From DASXRU01 sp034665305 (GTDB lineage Bacteria; Acidobacteriota; Blastocatellia; Pyrinomonadales; Pyrinomonadaceae), in NCBI GenBank assembly GCA_034665305.1, contig JAXDFZ010000001.1, forward strand, positions 124,001 to 188,000: 64,000 nucleotides of DNA. The letters are read 5' to 3'. Under the pieces are notes generated by a model that was not told the origin of the DNA, ran no database searches, and worked only from the letters and a program-made list of their open reading frames with translations. Made by a program: the position numbers and the translations under genes. Of the stretch, positions 61,381-64,000 are shown in pieces; the stretch's first letter is position 1; the number at the start of each line of letters is the position of its first letter.

Positions 61381-63009
61381 TCAGTTCGTCTTGCCGACGG
61401 AAAAGCACTTTTTCACATCGGCGGGCCGGTGTTCGGGCAATAGTCTTTCCAATTGCGGCTGATCACGAGCGGAGGCGTCATGCAGATCCTTGATTTCGAA
61501 GATCGTTTCCGACACACGCTGAAAGTGAAAACGTGACTGCAGCTCAACGAGCGTTGGTAACTCACTCGCCCGCCAGCCGCAGGGAAGCCACAAGTGCGGA
61601 TCGGCATCGAGAAAAACCCGCCGGCCTTTCTGCAAGTGGTTCTCAATAACAGTTTCCAATTGCGCTCCGGGCCATCCTCCGCCAATGCCGATGACCTCCC
61701 ACTCGCCCGCGCCCACGCCGTGCCAATAAGTAACCGCGACTGTTTGTGAACCTGCCATCACCACCGCGTCACGCGGCAACAGTGACAGGCGCGTGATGTA
61801 GTCCTTTGCGACCGACAGTTTGTTGAAGTGATCGCTGCTGGCCGGTCGCACGAGTACTACCAGGATGGCGGTAATCAACAATGGTCCCAGAATGGCCACC
61901 GCAAATCCCCGGCGCCTGCTCCCCAATCTCTCAGTCTCGTAACCAACGAAATAGGAGCCTACGAGGGGCGCCAGCGCGGGAAGTCCCGTCAAAAAATATC
62001 GCCAGTTAACTGCCGTGCTGTAGTTAAAAATAAGTAGCAGGTTCGAAAGCAAACCGACCGCCGCGCAAGCCAGGAGCGGAGAGAATGAATGCGCCCGCCA
62101 CTCTTTCCATGCTGCTGCCGGAAGCGCGACAAACACGAGCGGCGCGGTCAGGAAAAAGAAAACGACAAACGGCAACGCGCTGCGCAAAGTTACCGGATGC
62201 AGTGCCGTCTCGTCGTGCATAGAGGCCAGCCAGATATGCCATGACATTCGATAGACCGGATCCGAAAGGTACCAAAAACCGAATCCGCTCAGGGCGACGA
62301 GGATAAACACAACCACGACGGCCGCGATGATTGCTAAGTCACGCCGTTTCCATTTCCAGCCGCAAATCATTGGTGCAACGACAAGCCAGGGGGCATAAAA
62401 GGCCGTTGTCTCGCGCACATTGACCCCAGCCCCGAATAGTACTGCGCCCGCAAACAGCAACCAAAGTTTCCGCTGTTGCGCGCCCCGCAGGTAAACAATA
62501 AGCGCCAGCGCGACCAGCAGCACCGAAGGCACATCGGTCATCACCTGTCCGCTGTAGAGAACGAAAACTGGCGAAACTGCCACCAGCATGGCACTCGCTG
62601 TGGCTACGTGTACCGACCTGGTTAGATCGCGGGCGAGGGTCCAGCAGGCGATTACCGCGAGCGGGCACTGAAGCACGACTGCATACTTAAAAATCAGATA
62701 GGCATCCGCCGCCGGAACCCCGAACAGCGAGTGACCCAGACGATAAAGGGCATGATTGAAAAAAATGAAGAGCGATCGACCTAGGGCCATCGACGACGGA
62801 TAACCGCGCACCGACAACACGGTGTAATCAAGTCCATCCCAGTCGCCGATGAAAGGATTGAGGAAAATCAGTGTCAGCACCAACGCCAGCAGCGCAGGCA
62901 TAAGCCAATAGGGCCAGGCGGCACGAAATGTTAAGGGCACGGCATGCCGTGCCCCTGACTGTGTCCGGTAATCTGTTGCAGCCAGGTCGAGGGCTGCCGG
63001 TGTCTTCAT
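61381..63009 (-). CDS. Polytopic membrane glycosyltransferase (GT39/ArnT-like)
   Basis: 542 residues with about ten membrane helices. The N-terminal loop carries the FIGDWDGLDYTV motif (an acidic residue in the first periplasmic loop, as in GT-C enzymes), then a chain of helices and a periplasmic C-terminal domain of about 130 residues. This is the GT39/ArnT/PMT plan, using a lipid-linked sugar donor at the periplasmic face. The first about 20 residues include codons made from a 20-bp palindrome, and the true start may be downstream of it. The lolC gene follows by four bases, suggesting co-transcription. Substrate unknown. Confidence 0.82.
   Translation of the reverse strand: MKTPAALDLAATDYRTQSGARHAVPLTFRAAWPYWLMPALLALVLTLIFLNPFIGDWDGLDYTVLSVRGYPSSMALGRSLFIFFNHALYRLGHSLFGVPAADAYLIFKYAVVLQCPLAVIACWTLARDLTRSVHVATASAMLVAVSPVFVLYSGQVMTDVPSVLLVALALIVYLRGAQQRKLWLLFAGAVLFGAGVNVRETTAFYAPWLVVAPMICGWKWKRRDLAIIAAVVVVFILVALSGFGFWYLSDPVYRMSWHIWLASMHDETALHPVTLRSALPFVVFFFLTAPLVFVALPAAAWKEWRAHSFSPLLACAAVGLLSNLLLIFNYSTAVNWRYFLTGLPALAPLVGSYFVGYETERLGSRRRGFAVAILGPLLITAILVVLVRPASSDHFNKLSVAKDYITRLSLLPRDAVVMAGSQTVAVTYWHGVGAGEWEVIGIGGGWPGAQLETVIENHLQKGRRVFLDADPHLWLPCGWRASELPTLVELQSRFHFQRVSETIFEIKDLHDASARDQPQLERLLPEHRPADVKKCFSVGKTN
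62935..62954. repeat. Perfect 20-bp palindrome inside glycosyltransferase N-terminus
   Basis: GGGCACGGCATGCCGTGCCC, fully self-complementary, with CCTTAAC and CTGACTG around it. It is in frame and encodes part of GARHAVPL. Composition and length are those of intergenic palindromes, so a repeat seems to have been captured. Confidence 0.75.
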
Positions 63010-63043
63010 CAGTTTTGGGAGTTAGGCAGAGAGGCGTTTGCCT

Positions 63044-63865
63044 TTAACGGATGACTTCTTCGGGACGCTTCACCATTTTCAACAGATTGCCCTGCGCATT
63101 GTACTCAACTTCATCCATGATGTTGTAAATCAGCAGTACACCGCGACCAGATGTCTTGAACAGGTTGGCCGGATCAGTCGGATCGGGGATCTGCTGCACG
63201 TCAAAACCCTCGCCTTCATCCTCAACTGTGAACACAGCCTCATGCGGCGACAACTCGGCCGTGATGCGCAGGAGCTTCCCGGGATTGTTCTTGTTGCCAT
63301 GCTTCACGGCGTTTACGAAAGCCTCATCGAGGGCGATGAACAGATTGGATCGTTCCGGCTGAATCAAACCGAGACGTGCTACGCGCTCAAGTAAGTACTG
63401 CAGCACGCAACTCATCAAGGAGAGATCGCTGGGCAATTCAAGATCGATCTTCTCGTGTGTTTGGGCCAGCACCTTCGGGTCGTCAACGCATTGAAGTTTG
63501 GAGGAAAGGACTTTTTCGACGATCTCACGCAAGTCGCTGGGGTCGTTTGACTCGGTCAAATCTACGGTGGCTATCTTGAAGGCTTTGACGATGAGGGGTT
63601 CCGGCAGCTCGGGTTTGGGACTGACCGGGGCAACAAACAGGCGCTTTCCTTTGCTGGGTCCGCTACCGTTTGCCTCAGGCGCAACGTCCGAGTCCTCAAC
63701 TAAATCGCTGATAATGACGTCGAATTCGTCGAGGTCGGTACGCAGTAACGCATCAGCGCGCTCGGCGATGGCGATTACCTCGTGGCCCAGCGCAGCGAGG
63801 TCGGCAGGCAAACTCGTGCGAAGTTCCTCGCTATTATCGACAATCAGAATTCTGCGTTTCGCCAT
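63044..63865 (-). CDS. Receiver domain fused to HATPase_c_2 (partner-switching-type kinase)
   Basis: 273 residues. Residues 1-100 form a CheY-like receiver: ILIVDNSEELRTSLPADL with the acidic site read as DN instead of DD, the phospho-acceptor Asp in FDVIISDL, and the end reached by IVKAF. Residues about 135-273 are an RsbW/SpoIIAB-type ATPase with the N box NLFIALDEAFVNAVKHGNKN and the G1/G2 boxes VEDEGEGFD and GRGVLLI. Such fusions link two-component input with anti-sigma or partner-switching control. The start is ATG 63865 with a GTG just upstream. No sigma factor or antagonist gene is in view. The replaced Asp in the acidic pocket may weaken phosphorylation. Confidence 0.82.
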   Translation of the reverse strand: MAKRRILIVDNSEELRTSLPADLAALGHEVIAIAERADALLRTDLDEFDVIISDLVEDSDVAPEANGSGPSKGKRLFVAPVSPKPELPEPLIVKAFKIATVDLTESNDPSDLREIVEKVLSSKLQCVDDPKVLAQTHEKIDLELPSDLSLMSCVLQYLLERVARLGLIQPERSNLFIALDEAFVNAVKHGNKNNPGKLLRITAELSPHEAVFTVEDEGEGFDVQQIPDPTDPANLFKTSGRGVLLIYNIMDEVEYNAQGNLLKMVKRPEEVIR

Positions 63866-64000
63866 CACGCTCAGGTCTAAAGCATCTACTTTTTCCGAGT
63901 GGAAGAGCCTGGAGAGAGCGGGTGCAATACTGTTCCCGTGTTTCCTTATACGAGGCGACGGTAAATCTGTTCGAACTATTTGGATTTGAGGCGAGCCGCT
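63866..64000. other. Window end, upstream of receiver/HATPase gene
   Basis: 135 bases holding the likely promoter of the minus-strand gene just inside the window. No gene or repeat recognised. Confidence 0.4.

Overview
The window comes from a diderm bacterium and is most consistent with Acidobacteriota, class Blastocatellia. This is an inference from gene content; no rRNA is present. Support comes from two very large tandem Oar-like TonB-dependent receptors with an N-terminal carboxypeptidase-regulatory-like domain, a BamA-Skp-FabZ-LpxA-LpxI outer-membrane block (LpxI rather than LpxH), LolC/D-type lipoprotein export genes, a ClpC unfoldase in a diderm, moderately high GC, and many exported proteases. 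No rRNA, convincing tRNA, CRISPR array, transposase or prophage was seen.

Layout. 0-5 kb: the 3' part of a cation/proton antiporter, an orphan contractile-tail tube protein with a small basic partner, a 3-hydroxyacyl-CoA dehydrogenase, a zinc-ribbon rhomboid protease and a ferritin-like protein. 5-11 kb: a secreted subtilase ending in hexapeptide repeats, a membrane HD-GYP phosphodiesterase, a carboxymuconolactone decarboxylase-like protein, a lone CheW and an RRM RNA-binding protein. 11-16 kb: a minus-strand run of M28 peptidase, class 3 lipase and TolB-like lipoprotein. 16-20 kb: a serine-biosynthesis cluster (DUF1015, serA, an SDR, serC). 20-24 kb: pterin dehydratase, glycosyltransferase, HAD phosphatase, and two stress-type small proteins. 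24-31 kb: the receptor pair. 31-40 kb: thiolase, S41 peptidase-like protein, RDD protein, a tightly overlapping run of hypothetical-purN-tyrS, and a large TPM-TPR protein. 40-47 kb: an exported unknown, an M16 peptidase pair, and an M1-like protein that has lost its zinc ligands. 47-57 kb: lpxI-lpxA-fabZ-skp-bamA, then clpC. 57-64 kb: a metzincin with a calcium-binding-type C-terminus and its translationally coupled exported partner, the lolD/lolC pair with a membrane glycosyltransferase, and a receiver/HATPase fusion.

How it works together. The largest theme is the cell envelope: outer-membrane assembly, lipid A synthesis, lipoprotein release, outer-membrane receptors and a surplus of envelope proteases, two of which look catalytically altered. 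The second theme is central metabolism (serine, purine, acetoacetyl-CoA/3-hydroxybutyryl-CoA, pterin).

The most unusual signal is in the spacers. Many gene junctions hold inverted near-duplicates, each built from its own short words (for example GGTGTCGGGT, TCCAACGTCC, CATTTTTCATT, AAGGGCAAGGGGC). They sit between a stop codon and the next ribosome binding site, and at two places they have become part of a reading frame: the start of lolD, and the N-terminus of the glycosyltransferase.
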